Shown: piece after piece, positions 20,395 to 33,281 of the stretch
Position numbering within the stretch: the first letter of the stretch is position 1
Layout of the letters: each line of letters begins with the position of its first letter
Assembly (NCBI GenBank): GCA_007115705.1
Contig: QXEO01000734.1
Span: 2,795,609-2,859,608, forward strand
DNA from: Dactylis glomerata
Lineage: Eukaryota; Streptophyta; Magnoliopsida; Poales; Poaceae
Length of the DNA stretch: 64,000 nt
Direction: 5' to 3'
Made by a program: the position numbers and the translations under genes
The notes under the pieces: generated by a model
What the model was told of the DNA's origin: nothing
The model's input: only the letters and a program-made list of their open reading frames with translations
Databases searched by the model: none

Positions 20395-21904
20395 TGATGA
20401 CCCACAAGTATAGGGGGTGTATCGTAGTACTTTCGATAAATAAGAGTGTCGAACCCAACGAGGAGCAGAAGGTGTTGATGAGCAGTTTTGATAAAGGAAT
20501 CACTGTAAATACTAGCAAACAGGTTTTCAGGAGTATTTGGTAATACGAGTAAATAAAGTGCGAGTAAATAAAAGACAGTAGTAACAATTGCAGCAAGTGG
20601 CCCAATCCTTTATTCAGCAAAGGACAAGCCGGTTGTGTTCTTATAATAACCAAACGTTCTCGAGGACACACGGGAGGTTTCTGTCAAGAGCTTTCGCTTC
20701 ATAGAGCCAATAGTATTTATTGATTTGGTAAGTGTTATGGGGGTGAACCTGTGCTAGCGCACTACCCTTACTAGGATAAATACACACTTGTGATTATACC
20801 CCTTGCAAGCATCCGCAAATACAAGAAAGTAATTAAGATAAATCTAACCACAGCCTTAAGATCTAGGATCCTACGCTCCCTGGTGCAATGGTTTCCCAAC
20901 GGAGGTTTAGGTTTCTGTCACTCCAGCAACCCCATAGTCGGTGACCAAATACACAATGCATCTCACTAGGCCCATAAATGGTGAAGTGTCATGTAGTCGA
21001 CGTTCACATGACACCACTAGTGAAATAGCACCACAATAATATCAAACCATTAAATATTTCTCAACAATAATTCACTACTAGCATCTTGACTTCTCCCATG
21101 TCCTCAAGAACTAAACAAACTACTCACAAGACATCATATGGATCATGATCAGAGGTGAAATAATGGTAAATAACAATCTGAACATAAACCTTAATTCAAC
21201 GGTTCCACTCAATAGCATCAACTACAAGAGTAATCAACACCGAGAAAGTTTCCCCTATGAATATAACAAGATCCAACTCAGGATGTTACAACGGGATGGC
21301 GAGGTGATGGTGGAGATGAAGGTGCTGGTGATGGAGATGATGATGATGATGATCCCGATGAAGTCCGGTGCGATGATGATGACGATGGCGACGATCTCCC
21401 CTCTCCGGGAAGGGATTTCCCTGGCAGATTTCTCTCTGCCGGAGAGCTTTCTCTCTCTGGTGTTCTCCGCCCCGCAGAGGCGGCTGTGTCTAACTCTGAA
21501 ACCCCTTTCTGACTTAGGTTTTCGGGGACGATGATGTACGCGGAGGGGCGAGACCAGAGGTGGGCCAGGGCTCCCTCACACAGGGCTGGCGCGGCCAGGG
21601 GGCTGGCCGCGCCACCCTAGTGTGTGGGCCCCCCTGGCCTCTCTCGACCCCTCCTTCTGGCTCCGTGAGTCTTCTGGGAAATTATAATTTCTGGGTATTT
21701 TTCTATAATTTTCCTGATCTTCAAAATATGGTCTCCCGATGGTCCTTTTTCCAGCAGAATCCTGACTCCGGCAGCAGCTCCTCCGATGATCATCAAACAT
21801 GTGAAAGCAAAGGAAATAACATAAGTATCATGTCTAAATATGAAATATATCAATGAATAACAGTAAATTATGATACAAAATAGTGATGCAAATTGGACGT
21901 ATCA
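20395..21904 (-). mobile_element. Solo LTR of an Athila-like gypsy element
   Basis: 1510 bp flanked by ATGAT (20390-20394 and 21905-21909). On the minus strand it starts TGATACGTCCAAATTGC and ends CTTGTGGGTCATCA. The uninterrupted target is seen in the 3' LTR of Element 3, near 29050. No internal domain remains, which points to recombination between the two LTRs. The ORFs within it are not supported as genes. Confidence 0.93.
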
Positions 21905-22662
21905 ATGATCTTGCATGCTTTCCGTTGCTAGTAGCTATCTTGGCCGAGTAGATGCTAGTAACTCCAAGAGGGATTATTTATGCTCGATAGTTGGGTTCTT
22001 GCCTCTATTTAATCTGGAGGAGTGACAGATACCTCTAAGGTTGTAGATGTGCTGTTGCCACTAGGGAGAAAACAACATTCTTGTGTCCAAGGACATTTGC
22101 TTTGTTTACATTACGCACTTTGCTTAATGCAATTATCTATTGTTCGCAACTTAATACTCAAGGGGTCCTCGAATGATTCCCCGTGAGTGGATTTTTAGTC
22201 ATAGATGCAGTTGGATTATGATCTATGTATTTTGTCGTAATGCCCAGAGTGAACCTCATAGTGATCCTCGTGACGTATGTATGTTATCTTTACTCTATCA
22301 ATTGCCCAACTTTAATTTGTTTACCCAGCATGCTTTTATTTATCTTATGGAGAGACGTCACTAGTGAACTGTGGACCCCGGTCTAATTTCCTTTACATAG
22401 CTTTATCGTTTTACTTTACTCGCTCTGTTTACTTTCTTGCATTACTATTATCGTTTTACCGCTTGATACGCTCAATCCTTTGTTTACAACAAATTAGTGA
22501 GATTGACAACCTCATCGTAAGTTGGGAGCAAAGTTCTTGTTTGTGTTGTGTGCAGGTTTCACGTTGCTGCTGGGTGAAAGACACACCAACAAGTTTCTGG
22601 CGCCATTGTCCAGAGTGTCGCGAAGCTAGCAAGCATCACCTTCTGAAGTTTGGCTTTCTCCT

Positions 22663-22997
22663 TGACAAGGGTATAGTTAATAGATCCCGTTAGTTGAGTA
22701 CCCCTGAGGCCCGTTAAGCTAGGCCCAATTGTAATGATAGTCGAATACGAGTTCTTACCGTATGTCGATATTGTAATCTGTATCGGACCCTACCCGATCC
22801 TCGAGACCTGGCCACCTATATATAGGGGCCAGGAGGGGACGGTGTAGGGCAGATTGAAAGCAAGCCAGGTTGAACACCCAAGTTTACTTTCGATATACAC
22901 TTATTTCGACTAACCTTTACCTTCGAGTTCATCTGACGCCCTATTCCCCCGATCCTAAGTCCTTCATCTAGGACATTTGTCGAGTTAACCCTCGTCA
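22663..22997 (+). mobile_element. 335-bp solo LTR with TSD CTCCT
   Basis: It starts TGACAAGGG and ends ACCCTCGTCA, flanked by CTCCT (22658-22662 and 22998-23002). The empty site is present near 38150-38160 in the 3' LTR of Element 3. A TATA-like CTATATATAGG lies at about 22815 and supports plus orientation. The ends are partly inverted (TGACAAGGG against CCCTCGTCA). The size and the 5-bp duplication point to an LTR and not a MITE. I do not recognise the parent family. Confidence 0.85.
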
Positions 22998-23117
22998 CTC
23001 CTACTGGTTCGATTCAACCTTGGTTTCACAACTGAGGGAAGACTTGCTACTGTGCTCATCATACCTTCCTCTTGGGGTTCCCAACGGGCTGTACTTACAC
23101 GCCATCAAGCAGTTTTC

Positions 23118-23135
23118 TGGCGCCGATGCCCGGGA
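23118..23135 (+). other. Primer-binding site of Element 3 (tRNA-Asp type)
   Basis: TGGCGCCGATGCCCGGGA, ten bases after the LTR end. It matches the complement of the plant tRNA-Asp 3' end (TGGCGCCGTTGCCGGGGA) at 16 of 18 positions. The two mismatches fit decay of this copy. Confidence 0.85.
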
Positions 23136-23291
23136 GAAAGAAGACTTCTGCAAGGGGAGTCTCGCACGCACAATCTTTTACTTTGTCTTTGTTTTGCTTT
23201 AATTTATTTTTGCTTGCATCTTTTTATCAAAAATACAAAAAATAGTTTCCTTTATAGTTGTTTTTATTTACTTGCTTTTAGTTTTGCTAGA

Positions 23292-25354
23292 ATGGGTACT
23301 CCTCAAAACACCAAGTTGTCTGACTTTACTAGCACCAAAAATAATGATTTTATCTGCACTCCTATTGCGCCACCTACTCCTGAGGCAAATTTTTATGAGA
23401 TCAAACCTGCTTTGTTAAATCTTGTTATAAAAGAGCAATTTTCTGGTGCCAGTTCTTTTGATGCTCCAGCTCATCTCAACAATTTTGTTGAGCTATGTGA
23501 GATGCAAAAGTATAAAGATGTAGATGGTAATATTATTAAGCTTAAGTTGTTTCCTTTCTCTTTAAGAGGAAGAGCTAAGGATTGGTTGCTATCTTTGCCT
23601 AGAAATAGTATTGATTCTTGGGATAAGTGTAAGGATGCTTTTATAGGAAAATACTATCCTCCTGCTAAGATTATAGCTTTGCATAGTGATATCATGAAGT
23701 TTAGACAGTTTGATAATGAACATGTTGCTCAAGCTTGGGAAAGAATGAAATCTATGTTAAAGAATTGCCCTACACATGGACTGACTACTTGGATGATTGT
23801 CCAAAAAAATATGCAAGACTGAATTTTTCTTCAAGAAATCTATTGGATTCAGCTGCTGGAGGCACTTTTATGTCCCTTACCTTGGGCGCCGCAATAAAGC
23901 TTCTTGACAACATGATGGTAAATTATTCCGAGTGGCACACCGAGAGAACTCCACAAGATAAGAAGGTAAATTCTGTTGAGGAAATCTCTTCCTTGAGTGA
24001 TAAGATTGATGCTATTATGCTTATGCTTTCTAATGATAGAACTCATGTTGATCCTAATAATGTTCCTTTGGCCTCTTTGGTTGCTCAAGAAGAGCATGTT
24101 GATGCAAACTTCATTAGAAATAATAATTTCACCAACAGTGCTTATAGGAACAATTTTGCTAGCAACAATTATAGGTCGTATCCTCCTACCAATGCTAATG
24201 GTTATGATAACACTTATGGTAATTCCTCCAACAACACTAGGGGCGCGCCCTCTGAGCTTGAAGTCATGCTCAAGGACTTCATCGGTAAGCAAACTGGTTT
24301 TAATAAGTCTGTTGAGGAAAAGTTGGGCAAAATTGATACTCTTACTTCTAAAGTTGATAGCCTTGCTCTTGATGTTGAACTTCTGAAACTAAAAGTTTTG
24401 CCTAATAATGTGAAGCAAAATAATACTTTTGCTGCTACTAATGCTATTCAAGTTAAGATTGATGAAAATGTTAGGATGTTAGCAAAATTGCATGCCAGGT
24501 GGGAAAGAGAAGATGAGATGGCTAGAAATATGAAGGTATGTACCATTACTACCTCTAATGATGTTGATCCAAATGCTAGCAATCCTCTTACTTTGATTGG
24601 TGTCGAGAAAACTCCAACTCCTTGTGCTAAAAAGCCCAAAACTGCAAAAACTTTTTCTCAAAAGAGTGCTGAAATTTTTCGGAGTATGGGAGATGATAGC
24701 TCTATTTCTTTTAATGATTTTGATGTTGATGGCTCCAATATATCTGAAGTTATTTTGTTCTTACAAAAGCTTGATTTGAGTCCTAATGCTAATTCTTTGA
24801 ATATTGCTTTTACAAATCATATTACAAATGCTCTCATGAAAATTAGGGAGGAAAAGTTGAAGCAAAAAGCTTCTATTCCCAAGAAGTTAGAAGATGGTTG
24901 GAAGCCCATCATTGATATGCATGTTAATGGTTTTGATTGTCATGCTTTATGTGATCTAGGTGCTAGTATTTCTATTATGCCCAGAAAGATTTATGACATG
25001 CTTGGTTTACCACCGCTTGAAAAGTGTTATTTTGATGTTCCTCTTGCTGATGTTGCTAGGAAGAAACCTTTGGGAAGGATTAATGATGTTCTTATTATGG
25101 TTAACAATAACCTTGTTCCCATTGATTTTCTTGTTATGGATGTTGAATGCAATGCTTCATGTCCTATTATTTTGGGAAGACCTTTTCTTTGAACTGTAGG
25201 TGCCATCATTGATATGAAGGAAGGCGCCATCAAATATCAATTCCCACTCAGGAAAGGTATGGAACACTTCCCTAGAAGGAGGAAGAAATTACTTTTTGAC
25301 TCTATTCTTAGAGCAAATTATGAACTTGATGCTTCATCGCTTGATATTACTTGA
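23292..25354 (+). pseudogene. gag: Gag-protease of Element 3, frameshifted and with a stop
   Basis: The ATG at 23292 opens a gag ORF with the motifs LKLFPFSLRGRAKDWL and W..C..AFI.KYYP. The frame is lost at a run of seven A at 23803-23809 and resumes two frames over (ORF to 25192). The resumed part has the SSRNLLDSAAGGTF motif, an Asn-rich linker, and a protease with active-site CDLGASIS and CPIILGRPFL. A TGA at 25190-25192 interrupts it. The same frame stays open to 25354. No polymerase follows. Gag would package the RNA and the protease would cut the polyprotein. This copy cannot make the full product. Confidence 0.88.
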
Positions 25355-28283
25355 TTTCCACTTTCTGCGCCTAGCTCAAAGGCATTAAAGAAAAGCACTC
25401 TTAGGAGATAACCCAATGTTTTCTTTTCAATACTTTTTATTTTATTTGAGTATTGGAAGTTATTACTACTGTAATAACCGCTCCTTATCCTTTTTATTTC
25501 GTTTTTGTGCCAAGAAGAACCTCTAATTTGAGGGAGGTAAGATTTGGGGAAGTTGCTGTCCTGAAATAGATTTCAGTGCTGCACTATAAAAATTCGTGAA
25601 AATTCTCAGAATATCTTTTTGACCTGCGATTTCTTGTGCATATGCCCCAGGTTATATCCAAACTTTCATTAGTTTTGCACTTTTTGATTTGAGCAACAGA
25701 AGGTCCTCGAAAAAATCGACCTTTGACAGTTGTTCTGTTTTGACAGATTTTTGCCACTATTTGTGTTTGCCTCTCGATCGCTTTCTTTTTGAGTTCTTTT
25801 GATCACGGAACTTTTGGGGAAGTTGATACAATAGTATATGCTTTATATGTGGTGTTTTTGAGTTGAAACTGAACCAAAAAGGGTTGATTCACTATTATGT
25901 TTATGCTAACGTTACTAATAGAATTGTGTAAAGTTTTGTATGAAGGAAGTTTTCAAGTGTAGGGATTGGAGAATGATGAGATGAGATGAAGTATGGACAA
26001 AAGCTTAAGCTTGGTATGCCCATGTCACCCCAAGAAATATCCAAGAGGTACAAGCGTCAAAGCTTGGGGATGCCCCCGAGGCACCCCTTCTTCATCGGCA
26101 AAAATCAGGTCACCTTTCAGCACACTATATTTTTATTGCTTCATGCACTATGCATTTTTCTTGGAGCGTATTTACTTTTGCTTTCAGTTTTTTTTGTTTG
26201 CTACAATAAATGGTAGGACCCCAAGAAATTTCTTTTGGAAGGGATTTACTTGCTTTTTATTTGCCAAGAACACACCGTTTTTCACTCTTATCGTTCAACG
26301 AGTGTTCTCTTTTTCTAGAACTGTGATTAGCTTTCGTTTTTCGCCTTGATTTTTGTTCAGATCTTGTTTTATCTTTGTATCAAGGTGTATTTGGACCTCT
26401 GGTCCATGTTGGTATTCATCAAAAGAGTTGTTTCAAAAAGGTTTGAATGGTGTTGGAAAAGAGAAAAAGTTTTATGCAAAAAAGTGGTACAAAAAGGAGC
26501 TTGTTTAGACTGTGGCTTAGACTTTTTCATTTCATGCTTGATGTCATTTTGATAGTATGCTTAGTGATTTTTGCTGTAGCATGACTTGTCTCAAATGACT
26601 GAGATTGCTTAATGAACCTTTGGAAAAAATCATGCGTTGTTTTTATTATTTGGAAGTATTAATTTGGTTTTCTCCTTGATGCTTTATTTGGGTTGACTTG
26701 GCGCATGCTTACAACATGTTTGACTCTTACAAAGTCGCCATAAGCCTTTATGATCATTTGGTTTTTTACTTTTGATGTCATTTTATGCTTCTCTTAATGA
26801 TGTTTTGTCGCTATGCATGATTATGGCCGTTATTGCTCTCTTAGTTGGTCGCTCCTAGTCTTTTGCTAGCCCTCATTTTATACTGAGTATGAGCTCTACT
26901 CGTGCATCCAACTCCCAAAAAACCAAGTTATTCCAATGTGTCCACCATACATACCTATTAGCAATTTGCTATTCCAAAGTACATTTGACTTGCTTTTATC
27001 TATCCTTCGAACTAAACTCTTTTCGGTGTTATGCGAAAATTAGTCAGTAAAGCTCTCACGAACCTGATGGCACACTTTACTTTTCTCGCTTTTAAAATTT
27101 TGACATTGTTGCTCTTTCATGTTTACGTTATGCTTGCAAGTTGAAAGTTGAAAATTAGCCAAACCATGCCATCATGGGGTAAAGCTTTCAACATTGCACT
27201 TCTCTTATTTGAGTTGATATCATGATCTTTTGTTTATGGATACTCGCGATGTGAAACAAGTTGGGAATCTTGCGGGATCATGGAGTTTGTATATGTGTTA
27301 GAGAAACGCCTGGGCCGCTAATCTAAGCCATGCATCATTGATGGTGGAAATTTACATCATGCCCATAGTGGATATTCTACGACGCATCTCAAAATAAAAA
27401 GCTATACCAATGGTAAATAAAAGAGATGCCGAGGTGTTCATGGTCTGTTTGTCCTGTCATTTTGATGTGGGCTTGTTCCATGTCATTGGGCAAGGAGGTA
27501 CCCCGTTGGCGGTTCTCGATGATACGTGTATGCTTACAATGACAAGAGCTTGTTTGGGACCCTAAGTCGAGTAGCATGAGGTTTGGGTATTCGTACTTCA
27601 CGGGACACAAGGTTTTAAACTTATGATTTGTCAAGCATATGCTCATAAACGTTCCTGCATTTACTTTAACCATTCAAGATGCCTATGATGGGGGCAATGA
27701 GAGCTCAAAGCTAGTAAGTACCATAATTTTTGAAGGTTTATAAAACTTGCAATCACTACTTCCCTCTGTGAAGGGCCTTTCTTTTACTTTTATATTGAGT
27801 CACCACCTTCTACCTTTATGCACCGTCTAAGAGAGCATAGTTGCCATTCCGAGTTTAATGTGCATTGTCCCAAAGTTATCATTGATTGATTCATGATTAT
27901 GGTTTCACTTGTTCTTAAATTATTTGTATCTAGTCGCCCTCTTAAACTTGAAGGTGTCCTATGCATTTATGTTTTGCTATTCCATGAAGGACAAGCTGAA
28001 AACCATTTGCTATATTTTTCCATATGATTTGAACACACGTTTGACTTTCATTGTTTTATTATTCATAATCTTTTGTTTGTGTTTCTTTTCATGTTATAAC
28101 ATGGTTGCTAAGTTCTTATTGTCAAGATTATGTCTTTTATGCGCATGTTTTAAGTTCTTTGATCCTAGCACTCAATGCTTACTTAGATGATCAAGATTAT
28201 GATGGTGCATGTCACCTCAAAAATGATTCTTTTGTTATCACTTACCTACTCGAGGACGAGCAGGAGTTAAGCTTGGGGATGCT
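25355..28283 (+). repeat. Non-coding 3' region of Element 3
   Basis: About 2.9 kb that lines up along its length with 47981-52552 of Element 7 (minus its solo LTR), and in reverse with the visible parts of Element 6. No ORF here is shared between copies. The polypurine-tract word AAGCTTGGGGATGC occurs near 26063 in an internal block (25996-26105) and again at the true tract (28270-28283). The conserved start is GCTCAAAGGCATTAAAGAAAAGC near 25376. Confidence 0.8.
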
Positions 28284-29263
28284 TGATACGTCTCAAACAT
28301 ATCTATAATTTTTGATGCTCCATGCTTGTTCTTACACCATTTGCTTTGTGTTTTGTTACACTTCGTGGTGTTTTTATGAATTTTCCGGAACTAACCTATT
28401 AATAAGATGCCACAGTGCCAGTTTCCTATTTTCTGCTGTTTTTGTGTTTCAGAAAAGTTACACAGGAAATATTCTCAGAATTGGATGAAACAAAAGCCGA
28501 ACCTCCTATTTTTATCGAAGCTTCGCGAAGACCAAAGATGAGACGGAGGGGGGCCAGGGGCCAGCCTCACCACCAGGGGGTGCGGCCCAGCCCCTGGCCA
28601 CGCCCACCTGTGGTGAGACCGCCTGGTCCACCTCCTGACGCTGCCCCTTCGCCTATAAAGTCCCCTCGATGGGAAAAACCTAAGGGACGGATCGCTTTTC
28701 CTCGAAACATACTGCAAGCCACCACCGTCATCGAAACGAGATCGGGAGGATCCAGGTGCTCTTCCCGGCACCCTGCCGGAGAGGTGAATCCCTGCCGGAG
28801 GCCTTCTCCACCACCATGGTTGCCTCCGGAGTGATGTGTGAGTAGTCTATCTTGGACTACGAGTCCATAGCAGTAGCTAGATGGTTGTCTTCTCCACCAT
28901 GTGCTTCATGTTTAGATCTTGTGAGCTGCCCTACTTGATCAAGATCATCTTTATGTAATCATACATGTTGTGTTTGTTGGGATTCGATAAGTATTGGTAC
29001 TATGTCAAGTTGATGTGCTAAATTATATATCTTATGTTATCCCTATGTTGTTTATGATCTTGCATGCTTTCCGTTGCTAGTAGCTATCTTGGCCGAGTAG
29101 ATGCTAGTAACTCCAAGATGGAGTATTTATGCTTGATAGTTGGGTTCATGCCTCTATTTAATTTGGGAGTGTGACAGATACCTCTAAGGTTGTAGATGTG
29201 TTGTTGCCACTAGAGAGAAAACAACATTCTTGTGTCCAAGGACATTTGCTTTGTTTACATTAC

Positions 29264-30211
29264 TGTCGGGGGGATGACCCCCGGTAGGGTCAAGAGAGTA
29301 GAAAGACACAAGGTCTATGATTGACTTTATGCCGGGTTATCAAGGAAGGGCCTGGCCGGAATATAAGAGCATCGGCCAGGCCGGCATATAATGTGTATCC
29401 CGGCTGATACTTGGATATACCGGCATAGCCGGAATACTTATAAAAGTGTGCCGGCATATACTTAGATATGCCGGCCTAACCATTTGATGTGTTGTGCAGG
29501 AGCAGGGGAGGCCGGATTACCCGACCCTCGTAGGTCGTTGGTCCGGCATATAAGTCCTGGGTATGGCCAACGGTCATATCCGGGATACTTAAGTCAACTA
29601 AGGTGTCACATCCCTACAATCAAGGAAGAAAACATCCAAGCATGGTAGCAGAGTAAGATGGCAGGGTGCACAGTGGAGGTTACCTACCCTCACTGTGCAC
29701 AAGTACAAGCTTACCGCACAGAGGTAAGGCCACAGTTCAAGAGGTACAAGGTACAGCAAGGGGAGTCCCATCGAGAGCAATCAGGGAGAAAGTCGTGGGC
29801 GTCTGCCCTCGACAGCAAGTCCTGTTTGGAGTGTAGTTGGTGTCTCCTGGTCTTCTATGACCGTTGTAACCCTGGCCACCACTATATAAGGTGGCACAGG
29901 GAGTCCTAGCAAAGAAAAAAAGGAAGGTTGAAGGTTGGTTGGTCACTCTGTGTTCCTACACTTAGCAGTTCATCTTCCTTCTCTAGCTGAGAGCTTGGAA
30001 GCACCATTGTTGTGTACTACATCGACCCAAATATACAATCAGTAGAGCAGGAGTAGGGGTGTTATCTCCTTACGAGAGCCCCGAACCTGGGTAGATCAGT
30101 GTCTCTTTCTGTCGTGCTTTTTAGCTCGTTCCCCTCTCTCGAATCCTCCAGCATCTAGTTCGGCCCCCATTTAAGCCATCCTATGGCATATGTTGTTTCA
30201 CCACGACGACA
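29264..30211 (+). repeat. 5' LTR of Element 4
   Basis: 948 bp, TGTCGGGGGG to ACGACGACA. The TATA box TATATAA is at 29883-29889. A stem with 10-bp arms (GTGCACAGTG at 29666-29675, CACTGTGCAC at 29691-29700) lies in U3. The words GCCGGCATA and CCGGCATAT recur in its first 300 bp. The gag ATG at 30183 is inside the LTR. Confidence 0.96.
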
Positions 30212-33200
30212 TTTGGCGCCCACCGTGGGGCAGATCGATATGCTGGGCGGAGTGTTCATTCGGACGGGGTCTGTGATAGCAGCTTCGGGAGTGCGCGTGG
30301 TCTCTGGCCTCGTCCAGAGGCTAGGCTCGCTCAGTTTCGTCAGTGACAACGCCGGTTCTCTCGGTGGCCGGCCGTTCCCCAGGGATGGCCGGATTATGTC
30401 TTTTGGTTCCCACGAGGTGTACGTGGGGACTGAGAGAATTTGCAGGAAGGAGGTGCTGGTGGCGTCGGATCCTCCGTCACATCGGCTGGCTCACGCTGGG
30501 CGTAGCGCTCGCTCAGTAGAGCCGGCTGAGGTGATGATGGCCGGCACATCCGTGCCGCCGGCGGAAGATGCCGGCAAAGCAGCAGCGGCCGGAGCTTCTC
30601 CTCCGGAGCCGCCGAAGGTCAAGAGGTCGGCGCGTCCTCCGTTGGAGCGTGTGGAGAACCTGGCCGGTACTTCCGGTGTGCCGGCTAGGGGCGAGGTTCT
30701 TCTTCCCATCATCGACCGGCTTCTCGAGCCGGTGCGATCCGGCGTTGATCCGGAGCAGACAAGGGAGGTCCTGGAGGGATCTCGTCAGGCCCTCGTCGAC
30801 GAGGCCCTGGCCATGAACCAGGAGCGCGAACGGTTTAACCGGCAACTCCGTGAGTATGAGGCAGCCCATGGTTTTACTCCTGTAGTAATCCGGCCTAGCC
30901 GGATAGAAGAGGTTAGAACTAGAGGCAGAAATCTTAATGCTGAGATAGGAAAAGATGCTAGAGATAAGAGTCATACTGCAACTAGTACTGTGCCTAAGGT
31001 AGTCTATAGTTCGCCAGTAAAGAACGTTAGAGCAGCGGCCGAGGTAGCTAAGGATTTATCTTGTTTATCCGGCGAAGCACTGCGTGAGCAGCAAGCCCGG
31101 CTTAACCAACTTTTGTCTGAAGCTACAAAGCAGCAGGAGGCCTTTAAGAAGGCAAACCCGGGTGCCGGGGCGTCTCAGTACATTGTGTCGGCGGGAGGTG
31201 CCGGTGCGAGGTCGAGGGGCCAAGCCTCGTCCCCGCATCCTAGCGCCCGGCGTGCCGGAAGTGTGACCTCTGGCCGCCGGGACAAGCAGATCCAGGTGTA
31301 CGATCCGGCTGCCGCCGGAAAGCAGGCGATGGTGCAGAAGAATGTCGGCCAAGCTGACAAGTATGTCGGCAGCAAGAAGCCCGGCCAGAGTGTGCCGGCC
31401 GGGCATGAAGCAGGCGCGGCCGGTGGTGGCCGGAGTAACAGTGCAGCCCGGCGTCAGCAACAGGGCGCCGGAGGTGCAGCGCAGTAGCAGGGTGCAGGCC
31501 ATCCGGGACATCGAGAGGATGACGGCAATTCCGCCCTTGCCAGGGCGGGATATCAGCAGCAGCACCAGCAAGGCCGGCATAGTGAGCAGCATCAGCCGGA
31601 GCAGCAGCAGCAGATGATCGCAGGCCCAATAGCATCCCGGCTTGGACCTCGGTCCTTGGAAGCCAATGATGCACGTTTCAAGCTGGACAAGATCCACCAA
31701 TCAGAGTTGGTGGAGAGACAAGGAGCTCCGGGCCCTATGTGTTTCGGACCCCGGATTATGGGGGAGCCGGTGCCTTACTTCTTCCAGCTCGCGCGTGGTG
31801 CGAGGACATATAATGGCAGTACGAAGCCGGAAGATTGGTTGGAGGATTACTCCACAGCGGTGAACATCGCCGGAGGAAACCTCAGATGGGCGGTACGATA
31901 TGTGCCGCAGATGTTGGAAGGTCCAGCCAGGATATGGCTGAATAATTTGCCGGCCGGGAGTATCAACGGCTGGATTGATTTCGAAGAGCAGTTTGTGTCG
32001 AACTTTACCAGTACATACAAGAGGCCCAACCGTCCGCAGCAGCTGGCTAACTGCCGGCAAGGAGTGAATGAGACTGACCGTGACTATCTGACCAGGTGGT
32101 GCACGTTGCGCAATTCCTGCGAAGGAATCAATGAGCAGCAGGCCATCATGTGGTTCGCTCATGGGTGCCGGCATGGCACCATGCTGTGGCAAAAGCTTCA
32201 GAGGCAAATGCCGGCCACGCTGGCCGAAACGATCAAGATCGCTGATAGTTATGCTCTGGGAGATCCCATGCAGCCCAGTCTCGATTCACAAGGACAGGGG
32301 CAAACCCAGGGGAACACCAGCAATGCCGGGAGATCAGGGCAATATTATCGCACTGATAACCGGAACAAGAGAAGAGAGGAAAGGCCGGATCACCGGTATG
32401 GGGCAGCACAAGTTGCAGCTGTGGAGGAAGAGCAAGGGGGCGCCGGCAGTAGCCAGCGTCCGAGATATGAGAACTATCAGCAGCCTCAGCAGCAGCCACA
32501 GCAGCAAGCACAGCCGTTCCAGAAGAAGAATGTCTGGACCAACAAGAATGCCGGCGGAGCCGCCGGCCAGAAGAAGCAGTGGCCGAAGTATACTGTGGGT
32601 CTTGCCATGGACAAGCCTTGTGTGTTCCACACATTCCAGCCGGGAAAGCCGGCAAACCATTTGACAAGGAACTGTTCGTGGCTGGACGACATATTAGCAG
32701 GTCGTGCAGGTCCCTGGGGACCGGCTAGACCCTCTGTCCCGGCAGCTCCATCGCCGTTGACAGGTGCCAATACGATTGCAGTCCCACCTAGGCCGGTTAA
32801 TCCTGGGAATCAGAGCAACGCCGGAAATGCCGGCGTAAATCAAGTTGACCAGAGCTATAATCCGGAATATAACGCCGGAGGCCCAGGAGCGGGCCGGAAT
32901 GAGTACAAGGAGTATGATCAGAGCTATATGGTCTTTGAGACCGAGAGAACAGACAAGCAGAGCTTGTACCGGCGGTGTCTGGAGGTGAATGCCGTTATGT
33001 CGGCTGTGCCAAAGCTGATGTACTGGTCTGACCAGGCTGTTGGTTGGGACAGGGCAGATCATCCCCGGATCATTCCAAATCCCGGCGGATATGCTCTGGT
33101 GATGGATCCGACATTCATCGGGCCGGCTAATAACGTAAGATTCAGCAAGGTCCTCATTGATAATGGAAGCAGCATCAACATCATGTATCGGGATACGATG

Positions 33201-33281
33201 GAGAAGCTGGGAGTCAAGGAAAATATGCTGGAACCGAGCAAGACCACGTTCCACGGCATTGTGCCGGGACTTTCGTGTGCC
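30183..33281 (+). pseudogene. gag: Gag with truncated protease of Element 4
   Basis: The frame opens at an ATG in the LTR, 29 bp before its end, and reads through the primer site as LAPTVGQ, as in Element 1. An in-frame TAG at 31485-31487 (context CAG TAG CAG) splits it; an internal ATG follows at 31614. The second part has the gag domain (KPEDWLEDY, WLNNLP, RDYLTRWCTLRNSCEG), a Gln-rich linker and the protease active site LIDNGSS. The protease stops after GIVPGLSCA, where the sequence jumps into the reverse of antisense exon 3. The frame runs on to 33602 but those residues are a shadow of that exon. A working protease is not expected. Confidence 0.9.
30214..30231 (+). other. Primer-binding site of Element 4 (tRNA-Lys type)
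   Basis: TGGCGCCCACCGTGGGGC, two bases after the LTR, a full match to the complement of the plant tRNA-Lys(CUU) 3' end as I recall it. Confidence 0.9.

Larger units (their letters stand above)
19620..23107 (+). repeat. 5' LTR of Element 3, holding two solo LTRs
   Basis: It starts TGATACGTCTC and ends CACGCCATCA, as does the 3' LTR at 38260. It is interrupted at 20395-21904 and 22663-22997. Without these and the extra target copies it is 1633 bp. A TATA-like CTATAAAGT lies near 19990. Confidence 0.92.

Noticed and set aside
22590..22620. Primer-site-like TGGCGCCATTGTCC in U5 of the Element 3 LTR
   Set aside because: It matches tRNA-Asp poorly beyond the first seven bases and also occurs inside the 3' LTR, so it is LTR sequence. 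The true site is at 23118.
22663..22997. MITE with inverted ends
   Set aside because: The inverted match is only about nine bases with a mismatch. The 5-bp duplication, TG...CA ends and a TATA box fit a solo LTR better.
29300..29560. CRISPR-like array of GCCGGCATA words
   Set aside because: The spacing is irregular, the words are short and vary, and the setting is a plant LTR.
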